A stretch of 64,000 nt of DNA. It comes from Chitinibacter tainanensis DSM 15459. GTDB taxonomy: Bacteria > Pseudomonadota > Gammaproteobacteria > Burkholderiales > Chitinibacteraceae. The notes under the pieces were generated by a model. That model saw nothing but the letters and a program-made list of their open reading frames with translations, made no database searches and had not been told where the DNA came from. The first letter of the stretch is position 1; every line of letters begins with the position of its first letter. Of the stretch, positions 9,719-18,834 are shown in pieces. The stretch lies in the NCBI RefSeq assembly GCF_000429785.1, contig NZ_AUCN01000019.1, positions 125,670 to 189,669 of the forward strand, given 5' to 3'. A program made the translations under genes and the position numbers.

Positions 9719-10543
9719 ATGAAATTGGAAGAAGTGTTCGAGCAAACCCATAAACTGCCCACCATTCCAAAAGTCGTGCAGGAATTAATCGATAGTTTCA
9801 GCAACGACGACATTGATATCGATACGATTGCCAAAAAGATTTCTCTAGATCAAGTCATCACTGCCAAAGTGCTGCGCTTAGCCAACTCAGCCCATTTTGG
9901 TGCTAGCCGCCAGATTGGCTCGGTGCAGGAAGCTGTGGTCGTACTGGGTTTTAACACCGTGCGCACCTTGGTGGTGGCATCCGGCATTACCGGCGCTTTT
10001 GTTGCCACCCCCGGTTTTGATCGTAAAAAATTCTGGCGCAGCAGCCTGCAAGTGGCCACGCTGGCCAAATGGCTGGCGAAACCCGCCAAGATCAATGGCG
10101 AAGTGGCTTTCACCGCCGGCATGATTCATAACATTGGTGAAATGCTGATTCATATCGTAGCCCCTGAGCTGGCGGTTAAAATCGATCAGTTCGTAGAAAA
10201 TGGTGCTGATCGTGTTGCGCTCGAAGGCAATAATATTGGCTTCGATTACGTCATGGTCGGCGAAGAGCTGGCGCGGCGCTGGAATTTCCCACCTGCCATT
10301 CAGCAAGCGCTGAAATACCAAAATGCCCCCGCGGCGCAAGAGCCGACCGACAAACTCACAGCCACCCTGCATTTGGCAAAAATAATTGCCCGCCAACAGG
10401 CCAATGATGCTAGCCAAGAAGAAATCGCGGCGGCCCTGCCGGCTGATAGCCTCGCGATTGCCGGGCTAAACCCCGCCGAGTTGCAAGAAAAACTGATTGA
10501 AATCGACGAATTGTCGAGCGGGCTGGAAGAATTAATTGCCTGA
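9719..10543 (+). CDS. HDOD domain signalling protein
   Basis: A 274-residue protein made of a single HDOD domain (about 10-210), an HD-related fold lacking the metal-binding HD pair. The characteristic N-terminal stretch LPTIPKVVQEL and later motif GMIHNIGEMLI are present. Members usually act as adaptors in signalling, motility or stress pathways rather than as phosphodiesterases. A mixed-charge tail (230-274) has no recognised domain. It stands alone between the rne terminator and an amino-acid transporter, with its own short upstream region. Function in this organism is not known. Confidence 0.85.
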   Translation: MKLEEVFEQTHKLPTIPKVVQELIDSFSNDDIDIDTIAKKISLDQVITAKVLRLANSAHFGASRQIGSVQEAVVVLGFNTVRTLVVASGITGAFVATPGFDRKKFWRSSLQVATLAKWLAKPAKINGEVAFTAGMIHNIGEMLIHIVAPELAVKIDQFVENGADRVALEGNNIGFDYVMVGEELARRWNFPPAIQQALKYQNAPAAQEPTDKLTATLHLAKIIARQQANDASQEEIAAALPADSLAIAGLNPAELQEKLIEIDELSSGLEELIA

Positions 10544-10631
10544 GCGACTTCTCAGCGTAAAATGCTGGGCAAGTCTGCCGACGAAATAGGGAAACACCTG
10601 ATTATCGGATTCGGCAAACCTTACTAGCATC

Positions 10632-10678
10632 GGGGCAGAGATTGGCAAACCTCGTGTGTGCCTTCCTGCCCCTTTTTT
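10632..10678 (+). terminator. Terminator-like hairpin just upstream of the binding-protein gene
   Basis: GGGGCAG (10632-10638) pairs with CTGCCCC (10666-10672) and is followed by six T. The loop is long (27 bases) and may contain an inner GGC/GCC pairing. It ends only 22 bases before the ATG at 10701, too close for a separate promoter. It is either the terminator of the HDOD gene or an attenuator in the leader of the transporter operon. Confidence 0.55.
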
Positions 10679-10700
10679 CGACCTGCAGGAGACGACAACA

Positions 10701-11450
10701 ATGCGCAAAAGTTTTACTTTTCTAGCCACGGCTTTACTCGCCGGTCTGATGTTCAACACCTCAGCTCAAGCAGCCAAAACTTACCAAGTGGGCACCGATG
10801 CTGCATACGCTCCTTTTGAATCGCAAAACGAGAAAAAAGAGATCGTCGGCTTTGATATCGAAGTACTGAAAGCCATCGCTGCCAAAGGCGGTTTTCAGGT
10901 GAAATTTATCAACACCCCTTGGGAAGGCATTTTTGCTTCGCTGAACAACGGCGACCGCGACATTGTCATCTCTGCAGTAACCATCACCCCTGAACGCAAA
11001 CAGACCATGGATTTTTCGGAGCCCTACTTCGAAGCCAAGCAGCTGATTGCGGTCAACAACAGCAGCAAAATCAACAAACTGGCTGATCTGAAAGGCAAAA
11101 AGATCGGTGTTCAGACTGGTACAACTGGTGATGAAGCAGCCCAAAAGCTGCTCGGTAAAACCAGCCCAAACATCAAACGCTTTGAATCAACTCCGCTGGC
11201 TATTCAAGAGCTGCAAAGCGGTGGTGTTGATGCCGTGATCGCCGACAATGGCGTCGTGGTTAACTTCATTGCCAACAACGGCAAAGGCAAACTGCGCACC
11301 ATCGATGATGCCAGCTTCGCCAAAGAGTACTACGGCATTGCCGTGAAAAAGGGCAACAAAGCCTTGCTGGAGCAGATCAACAAAGGTCTGGCCGCCATCA
11401 AAGCTGACGGCACTTACGACAAAATCTACAAGCAATACTTCGGCAAATAA
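10701..11450 (+). CDS. Polar amino-acid ABC transporter, periplasmic binding protein
   Basis: A 249-residue family-3 solute-binding protein. A Sec signal peptide (1-23, cleaved after AQA) precedes the bilobed receptor. The ligand-site signature GFDIEVLKAIA and the second-lobe QTGTTGDEA are typical of receptors for basic or polar amino acids (ArtJ, HisJ and GlnH relatives). The exact ligand is not readable. I start at MRKSFTF after AGGAGA at 10687-10692. A longer frame to 10656 reads into the leader hairpin. It is followed by the permease gene, with a strong hairpin between them, and no ATPase gene is nearby. Confidence 0.9.
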   Translation: MRKSFTFLATALLAGLMFNTSAQAAKTYQVGTDAAYAPFESQNEKKEIVGFDIEVLKAIAAKGGFQVKFINTPWEGIFASLNNGDRDIVISAVTITPERKQTMDFSEPYFEAKQLIAVNNSSKINKLADLKGKKIGVQTGTTGDEAAQKLLGKTSPNIKRFESTPLAIQELQSGGVDAVIADNGVVVNFIANNGKGKLRTIDDASFAKEYYGIAVKKGNKALLEQINKGLAAIKADGTYDKIYKQYFGK

Positions 11451-11484
11451 GCCGCTGGTTTAGCCCACGGCTCAGCGCCAGCCC

Positions 11485-11514
11485 GACAAAGCGCAACTTC
11501 GGTTGTGCTTTGTC
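11485..11514 (+). other. Intercistronic UUCG hairpin between binding protein and permease
   Basis: A 13-base-pair stem (GACAAAGC... with one G-T pair) closed by a TTCG tetraloop, with no T-run after it. In transporter operons such hairpins stabilise the upstream mRNA, giving more binding protein than permease. Confidence 0.75.
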
Positions 11515-11543
11515 GTCTCTGTTCGCGCGTAATTGGTAAGACT

Positions 11544-12344
11544 ATGGACTTCATTCAATTTTGGGAACAGGTACAACACACAGTACCGCTGTTGCAGCAT
11601 TTCCAGCTGCAGATGGTCTGGGAATACCGCGACCTGTTCATCGATGGCGTCAAAATGACGCTGGGGATCACCCTTGTGGCCGTGGTGCTCGGCACCCTGA
11701 TCGGGCTGTTTGCCGGCATGGCGCGCCTGGCGGAGGTGAAGCATGGCCCGTGGAAATACCCGGTGAAGTTTCTGCTGCGCTGGCCAGCGGCCGCGTACGT
11801 CACTTTTTTCCGTGGCACACCACTATTTGTGCAGATCTTGCTCACGCATTTTGCGGTAATGCCGGTACTGGTACACCCCGATAGTGGCCTGCTGCTACAA
11901 GGCGAACTCGCCAGTACTTTGCGTCAGGACTATGGTGCATTTCTCTCTGGCCTGGTGGCCCTCACACTGAATGCCGGCGCCTACATTACCGAGATTTTCC
12001 GTGCGGGCATTCAATCGATTGCCAAAGGCCAATTTGAAGCGGCCCGCTCGCTGGGGATGACCTACGGCCAAACGATGCGCTTTATCATCGTGCCGCAAGC
12101 CTTCCGCCGTATGCTGCCGCCGCTGGGCAACGAAGCGATTATGCTGCTGAAAGACAGCTCGCTGGTCTCGGCCATTGGCCTAGCCGAGCTCGCCTACGCC
12201 GCGCGTACCGTCGCTGGGGCATATTCGCGCTATTGGGAGCCGTATCTAACGATTTCCTTCCTGTATCTGATTATGACTTTGTTGCTGGCCGCTGGGGTAA
12301 ACCACCTTGAGCGTCGCTACCAGCAAAGCGGCGGCATTCACTAA
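11544..12344 (+). CDS. Polar amino-acid ABC transporter, permease
   Basis: A 266-residue inner-membrane permease of the HisM/GlnP type. Several membrane helices are visible (about 35-60, 75-100, 125-160, 205-250). The EAA loop that contacts the ATPase reads EAARSLGMTYGQTMRFIIVP near 170-190. The start ATG at 11544 (MDFIQFWEQ) has a weak Shine-Dalgarno, which together with the upstream hairpin implies lower expression than the binding protein. A single permease gene suggests a homodimeric channel. The ATPase must be encoded elsewhere or shared. Confidence 0.9.
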   Translation: MDFIQFWEQVQHTVPLLQHFQLQMVWEYRDLFIDGVKMTLGITLVAVVLGTLIGLFAGMARLAEVKHGPWKYPVKFLLRWPAAAYVTFFRGTPLFVQILLTHFAVMPVLVHPDSGLLLQGELASTLRQDYGAFLSGLVALTLNAGAYITEIFRAGIQSIAKGQFEAARSLGMTYGQTMRFIIVPQAFRRMLPPLGNEAIMLLKDSSLVSAIGLAELAYAARTVAGAYSRYWEPYLTISFLYLIMTLLLAAGVNHLERRYQQSGGIH

Positions 12345-12361
12345 GCCGCAGCACAGCCAAA

Positions 12362-12391
12362 CAAAAACCCGCCAACTAGCGGGTTTTTGTT
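12362..12391. terminator. Bidirectional terminator after permease
   Basis: AAAAACCCGC/GCGGGTTTTT with a six-base loop. T-runs occur on both strands, so it can serve the permease (+) and read-through from the LysR gene (-). Confidence 0.85.
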
Positions 12392-12405
12392 TATGAGCAA
12401 TGCGA

Positions 12406-12465
12406 TATACCTAGCCATGTATTACCCCAAAATCAAATCAACACAGGCATCGCAGGGCAATACCC
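12406..12465 (-). repeat. 49-bp GGGTAT/ATACCC repeat, long form, at lysR stop
   Basis: On the minus strand the core runs GGGTATTGCCC... to AATACAT (12465-12417, exactly 49 bases), then the extension to GGTATA (12407-12412). Its first G is the last base of the lysR stop codon TAG. Confidence 0.8.
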
Positions 12466-13391
12466 TAGCGAATGTGCGGCATTTGGATTTCGTCGGTACT
12501 ATGCGCATTCGCCGTAAATTGCTGACACAGCGCCATAAACGCGGCCATGCTCGGCGTTTGATATTTCTGCTTATGCGCCACAAAGTGAAAACGCCGCGCC
12601 AAGTCGAGTCCTTCCACTGCCAGCGGCACCAAGCTCCCCCGGCGGAAAGCATCTTTTAGCGCCAGGCGGGAAATGCACCCAATCCCCAAACCCGACTCAA
12701 CCGCACGCTTAATCGCTTCGGTGTGCTCGAGTTCCAGCCGGATATCTAGCCGAGAAAGCGCATGGCGCATGGCAAATTCAAACGTCTGCCGTGTACCGGA
12801 ACCCAGCTCGCGCACAATCCAAGCCGCGCCCACTAGGTCTTCGAAACTCACCTGCGCTTGCTGGGCCAGCGGGTGCTCCGGCGCGGCAAAGACCACCAAC
12901 TCATCCGGCACCCACGGGGTCACCAGCAAATCCGGATGCTGGCAATCGCCCTCAATCAAGCCCAAATCCAGCTCAAAATGCGCCACTTGCTGCACGATGG
13001 TGGCGGTATTGTGCACCGCCAAGCTCACCCGGCTCCCGGGGTGCTGGCGCATAAAATCCCCAATAAGCAAGGTCGCCAGATAATTGCCAATGGTCAGCGA
13101 AGCGCCCACCCGCAAAGGCCCTAGGCCCACTTGCCCCGCCAGCATGGCATCCACACTCTGCGCGCGATCCAAGAGCTCAATCGCGCGTGGCAGCAGTTGT
13201 GCGCCCAGTTCATTGAGCTGCAAGCGTTTACCCACGCGATCAAACAGACGGATTTCATACTGCCGCTCCAACTCGGCCAGCGCGGTGCTGGTCGCCGATT
13301 GCGAGAGTTTCAGTTGCTCGGCAGCCCGCGACACACTCTCGCCCTGCCCTACAGCGACAAACACTTCCAACTGGCGGAGGGTAAACTTCAT
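12465..13391 (-). CDS. LysR-family transcriptional regulator (YeiE-like)
   Basis: A 308-residue LysR regulator. The N-terminal winged helix-turn-helix (1-60) reads KFTLRQLEVFVAV, then SQSATSTALAELE in the recognition helix. A linker helix and a two-lobed effector domain (about 90-295) follow. The N-terminal half resembles E. coli YeiE and CysB-like members, but the effector cannot be inferred. I start at the ATG at 13389-13391, since an upstream in-frame ATG adds 22 unrelated residues. It is convergent with the transporter operon, so regulation of that operon is possible only by proximity and is not shown. The stop codon merges into a 49-bp repeat. Confidence 0.9.
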   Translation of the reverse strand: MKFTLRQLEVFVAVGQGESVSRAAEQLKLSQSATSTALAELERQYEIRLFDRVGKRLQLNELGAQLLPRAIELLDRAQSVDAMLAGQVGLGPLRVGASLTIGNYLATLLIGDFMRQHPGSRVSLAVHNTATIVQQVAHFELDLGLIEGDCQHPDLLVTPWVPDELVVFAAPEHPLAQQAQVSFEDLVGAAWIVRELGSGTRQTFEFAMRHALSRLDIRLELEHTEAIKRAVESGLGIGCISRLALKDAFRRGSLVPLAVEGLDLARRFHFVAHKQKYQTPSMAAFMALCQQFTANAHSTDEIQMPHIR

Positions 13392-13487
13392 TTCAAGGCC
13401 TTCTATAAATTGGAAATAATTTATCCAAATTATAAATAAGGGTGCCAAGCAGCGCAAACGCAGCTACCTCGCTGCGCTGGCGACGGT

Positions 13488-14720
13488 TTACTTCAAGCGC
13501 TCCAGGCACAGGCCATACCGCCAGTTCACCCGATTAGCAAACCATTCCGTCGTGAGTTTGCGGGTGATTTTCGGGCTTTTCAGGTCAATCTGCGGCATGC
13601 TGGCGCGCGGATATTTCTGGCCATTTTTTTCCGCCAGCGCATATACCCGTTGATACAGGGGGCTATTGCTCAGACCCAGCAATTTTTCCTGCTTCAGATC
13701 GCGATCAATCTCCGCGCGACTGAGCCCTAGCGCGCCAGCCAAGATATACAAGGCCGACTGAGTGCTACTGGTGCCCACCGGATTGCCATCGCGATAGGTG
13801 AGTAAATCCCCATCCAATACCAATTCGCGGCCACTAAGCTTGCCGACTACGGCTTGGAATGCCGCATTGCGACTGGCGTAGCGCCCGGCATTAAAATCGG
13901 CGAAGCGATACACCATCTCGGTATAGGGCGCCGGGTATTGCAGCAGAATGGCTGCGCCGAAATACACCCCACCGCGACGGGTAAAGACTTCGCTGCGTAC
14001 ACTGCCCTTGCGCGAATACGGATAAGGCCACACCTGGGTGTGTTGCTGTGCAAACTCGATACTCACCTGCATCGGCCCACCGGTACGGATCGGATTTTTC
14101 ATATTCAGCGGTAATTTCAGGCTTTGCGCTTCGGCCGCCAGATCTTCAAAGAGATCATTCATTTCCCGCTCGGTGCGCAGATTATCAATCCGCGCTTTGT
14201 AGCTTTGGCCCGTCGGCGATGGCTTGAGCAGCGCAGTTTGCACGGCCAGCAAAGGAATGCGATATTTGCCGGCCCGCTCTTCAATCGCTTTCCAGACGAT
14301 TTTGGGCAAGCCCGGCACCACCGGATCGCCCTGCCAGCTCGATTCCTGCTCGATCACCGCCGCCATCGCGCAGAAATTCTCTGGCGTGTAGGCCACTTTC
14401 AGCGCAGTAAACGCATCCAGAATGTCATCATTCCAGCCCGCCCGATCGGCGATTTTAGGCGGCAACAGCTGATTGAGCAGCGCACGCGCTTGGGCCTCGC
14501 TCAAGCTAGGTTTGGGGGTGGGTTTTACGGTGGGCGCGGGGGTGGCGCTCATCACCGGACTAGGGCTGGGGCTCGGACTTGCCGTTGGCGTCGGGATTGG
14601 GCTTGGGGTAGTCAGCGCCGGGGTCGGGCTGGGCGCCACACTGGCGGCGGGCTGGGGCGAAGTAGTCGCACAAGCGGCCAGCAACACGCTGGCAGAGAGT
14701 GGCAAAAGGCGAGCCAACAT
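13488..14720 (-). CDS. DUF1615 family lipoprotein
   Basis: A 410-residue predicted lipoprotein. The signal peptide ends in the lipobox LLAAC with Cys17. Residues 20-70 are a low-complexity Pro/Ser/Thr spacer of PTPTP and SPSP repeats, which would carry the domain away from the outer membrane. The remaining 330 residues match my recollection of DUF1615, including AVIEQESSWQGDP, GGPMQVS and FADFNAGRYASRNAAF. These resemble lytic transglycosylase motifs (a catalytic-type Glu followed by a GP-QV segment), so peptidoglycan cleavage is possible but unproven. It is transcribed alone. Confidence 0.8.
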   Translation of the reverse strand: MLARLLPLSASVLLAACATTSPQPAASVAPSPTPALTTPSPIPTPTASPSPSPSPVMSATPAPTVKPTPKPSLSEAQARALLNQLLPPKIADRAGWNDDILDAFTALKVAYTPENFCAMAAVIEQESSWQGDPVVPGLPKIVWKAIEERAGKYRIPLLAVQTALLKPSPTGQSYKARIDNLRTEREMNDLFEDLAAEAQSLKLPLNMKNPIRTGGPMQVSIEFAQQHTQVWPYPYSRKGSVRSEVFTRRGGVYFGAAILLQYPAPYTEMVYRFADFNAGRYASRNAAFQAVVGKLSGRELVLDGDLLTYRDGNPVGTSSTQSALYILAGALGLSRAEIDRDLKQEKLLGLSNSPLYQRVYALAEKNGQKYPRASMPQIDLKSPKITRKLTTEWFANRVNWRYGLCLERLK

Positions 14721-14913
14721 GACGATGATCCTGCAAACGGCAAAAGCAGAAGCTTACTGAGGAGAACTGTGGCGAATCAAGCTTAAATACATATGGTTAC
14801 GCGCCGTACATCGTAAAAAATGGCGCATTTTTCGGCAAAAACCTGTATAGTTCGCCCTTATTTTGAAAAAATGGCGCTCAAACAGATCGGCGTCAGCCTT
14901 ACTGGAATAAAGC

Positions 14914-15177
14914 ATGTCAAAAGAAGATGTAGTAGAGATGGAAGGTGTTGTGGCCGAGGTTTACCCGGACACCCGCTTCCGCGTGACCCTAACCAATGGC
15001 ATTGAGATCACCGCCTATGCTTCCGGCAAGATCCGCCAGAATCATATCCGTATTATCGCTGGTGACCGTGTGACCGTGGAAATGTCGCCCTACGATCTGA
15101 CCAAAGGCCGCGTCACTTTCCGTCACAAAGACGAGCGTGGTGGCCCACCAGCAGGTGGTCACTTCCGTCGCAAATAA
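14914..15177 (+). CDS. infA: Translation initiation factor IF-1 paralogue with C-terminal extension
   Basis: An 87-residue S1-fold protein that binds the ribosomal A site during initiation. Residues 1-72 align with canonical IF-1: [31 protein letters not shown] and [18 protein letters not shown]. About 15 extra residues ([11 protein letters not shown] then HFRRK) follow, absent from the 72-residue E. coli protein. Betaproteobacteria often keep one infA in the ribosomal-protein operon and a second elsewhere. This isolated gene, without ribosomal neighbours, is probably the second copy. The Shine-Dalgarno is modest (GGAATAAAG). Confidence 0.92.
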   Translation: MSKEDVVEMEGVVAEVYPDTRFRVTLTNGIEITAYASGKIRQNHIRIIAGDRVTVEMSPYDLTKGRVTFRHKDERGGPPAGGHFRRK

Positions 15178-15188
15178 GATACTAGCGA

Positions 15189-15237
15189 CCGTATCGCCCG
15201 CCAAGGCAATCTTGATCTAGCCTTGCAGGCAATACCC
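15189..15237. repeat. 49-bp GGGTAT/ATACCC repeat after infA
   Basis: Ends CCGTAT and ATACCC, 49 bases apart in total. Inner arms CAAGGC/GCCTTG form a stem. It lies 11 bases after the infA stop and before its terminator. Confidence 0.75.
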
Positions 15238-15242
15238 CACGA

Positions 15243-15269
15243 AAAACCGAGCTTAGGCTCGGTTTTTTC
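15243..15269 (+). terminator. infA intrinsic terminator
   Basis: AACCGAGC/GCTCGGTT stem with a four-base loop, followed by a T-run. Confidence 0.9.
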
Positions 15270-15316
15270 TTATCTCGCTGTGCAACCCTGCCTGCAATCC
15301 ACCTACCGCGGGCAAT

Positions 15317-15343
15317 AAAAAACCCGGCTTGCACCGGGTTTTG
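15317..15343 (-). terminator. ybiT intrinsic terminator
   Basis: Read on the minus strand, AAACCCGG and CCGGGTTT pair around a short loop and run into six T. It lies 22 bases after the ybiT stop. Confidence 0.88.
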
Positions 15344-15364
15344 CGCTTAAAGCTGCTGTTGGGT

Positions 15365-16969
15365 TTATTCCAAACCGCGGCTGGCCAGATAGTCTTCGTA
15401 GCCACCCAAGAAATGCGTGTAGCTACCATCGCCATTGAGCTCCAGAATCTGCGTGGCCAGCGATGACACAAACTGCCGGTCGTGTGAAACGAAGATCAGC
15501 GTGCCTTTGTAGAGCTCCAGCGCCATATTCAGCGACTCGATCGACTCCATGTCCATGTGGTTGGTCGGCTCGTCCATGACCAGTACATTGGGTTTTTGCA
15601 GGATCAGTTTGCCGTACAACATGCGGCCCTTTTCCCCACCCGACAGCACTTTCACCGATTTTTTCACATCGTCGCCGCTAAACAGCAAGCGACCGAGAAT
15701 CCCGCGGATCACCTGATCATCATCCCCCGGCTGGCCCCATTGCTTCATCCAGTCAAACAAGGTGATGTCTTCGGCGAAATCTTCTTCGTGATCCTGCGCG
15801 AAATAACCCGGCTCGGCTTTTTCAGCCCATTTCACGCTACCAGCATCGGGTGGCAATACGCCCACCAGCATTTTCATCAGCGTTGATTTACCCACCCCGT
15901 TACCACCGATAACCGCCAGTTTCTGGCCGGCCTCAAAGATGAAGTCCAGGCTTTGAATCAGCGGTTTATCAAATGATTTGGACAAACCGGCCAGCTCGAA
16001 GGCCTGACGGTGCAGCTTTTGCTTGTCGTCCATATCAAAGCGGATATACGGGTTTTGCCGTGAAGACGGTTTGACTTCCACCATGCCTTCTTTGATCTTG
16101 TCGGCCAGTTTCAAACGGCTGGTCGCTTGGCGGCTTTTCGATTTATTGGCGGCAAAACGCTGGGCAAAGGCTTGCAACTCGGCCACGCGCTCTTTGGCCT
16201 TGCTGTTATCGGCCAACATCCGCTCGCGGGCCTGCGTAGAGGCCAGCATATAGTCGTCGTAATTGCCCGGATAAATCTGGATATTGCCGTAATCCACGTC
16301 GGCAATGTGTGTACACACCTGATTCAAGAAGTGACGATCGTGGGAGATGATAATCATGGTGGAATCGCGCTCATTCAGCGTGTGTTCCAGCCAGCGAATG
16401 GTGTTGATATCCAAGTTATTGGTTGGCTCATCGAGCAGCAGCACGTCCGGGTTAGAGAACAGCGCCTGCGCCAGCAACACCCGCAGCTTCCAGCCCGGGG
16501 CAACTTCGGACATCGGGCCAAAATGCTGCTCGGTCGGAATCCCCACACCCAACAACAAAGCTCCCGCGCGCGCTTCGGCGGTGTAGCCATCATATTCGGC
16601 CACTTTGCCTTCCAGCTCGGCTGCGCGCATATAGTCGTCTTCGGTCGCTTCGAGATTCGCGTAAATGGCATCCCGCTCGGCAATCGCGGCCCACAGCTCA
16701 ACGTGCCCTTGCATCACCACATCGATCACGCGCTGATCTTCATAGGCAAACTGATCCTGTTTCAGTTTACCCAGCCGCACGCCCGGCTCCAGCGACACAT
16801 TGCCCGCGCTTGGCTCCAGATCGCCACCGAGGATTTTCATAAAGGTCGATTTACCGCAACCGTTGGCACCGATCAGACCGTAGCGGTTGCCATCACCAAA
16901 TTTTACCGAGACTTTTTCGAACAGTGGCTTGGCGCCAAACTGCATCGTAATGCCATTAGAACTAATCAT
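15365..16969 (-). CDS. ybiT: ABC-F family ATPase YbiT
   Basis: A 534-residue ABC-F protein with two fused ATPase domains and no membrane segment. These act on the ribosome rather than in transport. Domain 1 has Walker [10 protein letters not shown] (near 35) and Walker [12 protein letters not shown]. Domain 2 has GGNGVGKST (near 355), signature LSGGEKGR and [11 protein letters not shown]. The charged linker between them (about 240-320) is the P-site tRNA interaction motif. Near-identity in many stretches with E. coli YbiT ([21 protein letters not shown]) makes this assignment firmer than EttA or Uup. It is single and ends at a clear terminator. Confidence 0.93.
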   Translation of the reverse strand: MISSNGITMQFGAKPLFEKVSVKFGDGNRYGLIGANGCGKSTFMKILGGDLEPSAGNVSLEPGVRLGKLKQDQFAYEDQRVIDVVMQGHVELWAAIAERDAIYANLEATEDDYMRAAELEGKVAEYDGYTAEARAGALLLGVGIPTEQHFGPMSEVAPGWKLRVLLAQALFSNPDVLLLDEPTNNLDINTIRWLEHTLNERDSTMIIISHDRHFLNQVCTHIADVDYGNIQIYPGNYDDYMLASTQARERMLADNSKAKERVAELQAFAQRFAANKSKSRQATSRLKLADKIKEGMVEVKPSSRQNPYIRFDMDDKQKLHRQAFELAGLSKSFDKPLIQSLDFIFEAGQKLAVIGGNGVGKSTLMKMLVGVLPPDAGSVKWAEKAEPGYFAQDHEEDFAEDITLFDWMKQWGQPGDDDQVIRGILGRLLFSGDDVKKSVKVLSGGEKGRMLYGKLILQKPNVLVMDEPTNHMDMESIESLNMALELYKGTLIFVSHDRQFVSSLATQILELNGDGSYTHFLGGYEDYLASRGLE

Positions 16970-17246
16970 TGAATCGTGTTCCCTGTGGGAAAGTGAATAC
17001 TGCGCCCAGCATCGTCGCGGATAGCGGCAAGGGGCTGAAAATACGCCATTTTATCACAGCGCACACCAACGTTTTTTCTAATTACAATGATCCATAATCA
17101 AGGCAAAATGTGCACTGTGTCACAGAAGATACGCCGCACAGCGCCGTTCTGGGTGCAAACCGAAGCCGGCACTTGCCGCTGGCAGGCCGCCCAGTTATCG
17201 TTGCAGCACAACAAAATATTCAAAAGACATAGTTCAGGAAACAACC
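16970..17246. other. ybiT/17247 divergent intergenic region
   Basis: 277 bases between divergent genes. It must contain both promoters, but I see no pair of good hexamers. The only clear signal is the Shine-Dalgarno AGGAAA (17234-17239) before the plus-strand gene. Confidence 0.4.
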
Positions 17247-18761
17247 ATGTTTGACTTCAAAAGTCTGATTGGTGCCCTGTTTGGCAAACGCGAGCAGGAA
17301 GGCGTACACAATCTTAAGTCCGCCACCATCATGATGCAGGAGCTTCCGGAAAGTGACATCCTGCAAGCGCAAATCGAAATCGTAAAAGCCCTGAAGCAAC
17401 TCAATGGCAACGCCAAAATCAGCGCTAAAGAGCGTTTCAAGACGGTCCCCTATCTGGACGAAAAAGCCCGCTCGCTGCAAAACCATCTGGTAGAAATCTA
17501 TCAGGGCAAAGCGCTGGATGATGGCGCCAAGCCCAAACAAGTGCTGCCTACCCTGCTCGCTTTCTGGAACGACATGGGCGACGCTTATCGCTATTGCGTG
17601 AAGCAAGCCAGCCAGGGCGTGCCGCGCGGCATGGAAAAAGAGCTGCAAATCTTCACCCTGCGCGGCCTGATGTATTTTGTTGAGCAAGCCCGCTGGGCGC
17701 TGCTGCGCTATATGGAAGTCGATAGCCGCACCTGGCGCAATATCAATCGGCTGTATCTATATGCCGAACAGCAAGGCTTTGCCACCACCCCGCTGCAACC
17801 CTATCCCGAAAGCGAAATCACCGACATTCGCCGCGAATACATGATTTTGCTGATGCTGGCGCTGGCACACCCGGAAAAAATGCAGCCGGCCCAGATCGAA
17901 TTAGTGAGCCAATGGCTACATCGCTGGGCAAGCCGCCTCGATCTGGAAACCCAGATCAAACCCAATCGCCAGCTGTTTGCAATTAACGTTGCGGGCTCCA
18001 CCCCACCCAAACGGCTACGCCGCGATATGGTGGGTGAAAACTGGCGCTACTGGTTTACCGAAACGCTGGTTTTGCATATCAAGGAAACCATCGAAAAGCT
18101 CAATCAGGGCGAAACCGCCCAGCAACTGGGCCTGCCAGAAGAATCGGGCTCACCGGCCAATCTGGATCTGATGCAGCTACTGATCAATTTATGGTCACGT
18201 GACACCCCCGCTCCGGTACGCAAATCCGAGCGGCGTAGCACGCAAAAATCCATCAATGTCACCCGTGGGCTGGATGATGTGATTACGCATTTGCGCGGCC
18301 AGCCTGCAAGCGGCAAGGTTGAGCGTTGGACGATTGAAAACGAAAGCGCCACTGGCCTAGGCGCTACTTACCAGACTGAACGCGATGAGCCCTTGCAAGT
18401 GGGCGAGATCGTCGGCATGGATGGCGTGGGCATGAGCCCGGTGGCGGTCGGCATCGTGCGCCGCATCACCCGCAATGGTGATGGCCAGGTGCATGTGGGC
18501 ATTGAAACCGTGTCGCAAACCCCAATCGTGGTGGAGCTGACGCCACTCTTGGGCAATCGCAGCTTCCAAGGCGTGTATTCGCCCGAGAACACCGCGATCA
18601 ACCAGCATCGCTTTCTGGTGTTGCCGCAGGCGTTTTTTGCCGACAACCGCGAATTTCGCCTAGCCGCACAGGGTAAAACCTACCGCATTCGCCTCTCGCC
18701 GGCGCTGGAACACACCGCCAACGCCTCACTGGCCAACTTTGCCGTCTTGGAGAAACTATAA
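17247..18761 (+). CDS. Uncharacterised protein with possible C-terminal PilZ-like domain
   Basis: A 504-residue cytosolic protein I do not recognise by name. Residues 1-330 are largely helical with many aromatic and charged residues and no motif I know. The last 150 residues show a pattern like PilZ domains that bind cyclic di-GMP: WTIENESATGLG near 350, then VGEIVGMDG, VGIVRRITRNGDG and VGIETVS. The usual RxxxR motif before the domain is only loosely matched by the basic stretch KSERRSTQK. If this is right, it is a cyclic di-GMP effector, which fits a genome with at least one GGDEF-EAL protein. The start follows a good Shine-Dalgarno, AGGAAACAACC. Confidence 0.6.
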   Translation: MFDFKSLIGALFGKREQEGVHNLKSATIMMQELPESDILQAQIEIVKALKQLNGNAKISAKERFKTVPYLDEKARSLQNHLVEIYQGKALDDGAKPKQVLPTLLAFWNDMGDAYRYCVKQASQGVPRGMEKELQIFTLRGLMYFVEQARWALLRYMEVDSRTWRNINRLYLYAEQQGFATTPLQPYPESEITDIRREYMILLMLALAHPEKMQPAQIELVSQWLHRWASRLDLETQIKPNRQLFAINVAGSTPPKRLRRDMVGENWRYWFTETLVLHIKETIEKLNQGETAQQLGLPEESGSPANLDLMQLLINLWSRDTPAPVRKSERRSTQKSINVTRGLDDVITHLRGQPASGKVERWTIENESATGLGATYQTERDEPLQVGEIVGMDGVGMSPVAVGIVRRITRNGDGQVHVGIETVSQTPIVVELTPLLGNRSFQGVYSPENTAINQHRFLVLPQAFFADNREFRLAAQGKTYRIRLSPALEHTANASLANFAVLEKL

Positions 18762-18787
18762 AAATTTCGTTTTTTTGCAAAAAAGAC

Positions 18788-18816
18788 GAGACAAGCCGGT
18801 AAAACCTTGCTAATAT
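18788..18816 (+). promoter_or_regulatory. Promoter of the tRNA-Ser genes
   Basis: GAGACA (18788-18793), 17 bases, TAATAT (18811-18816), then the GC-rich GCGTCCC discriminator common in stringently controlled stable-RNA promoters. An A/T-rich tract precedes the -35. Confidence 0.6.
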
Positions 18817-18834
18817 GCGTCCCACTTCAAGAAC

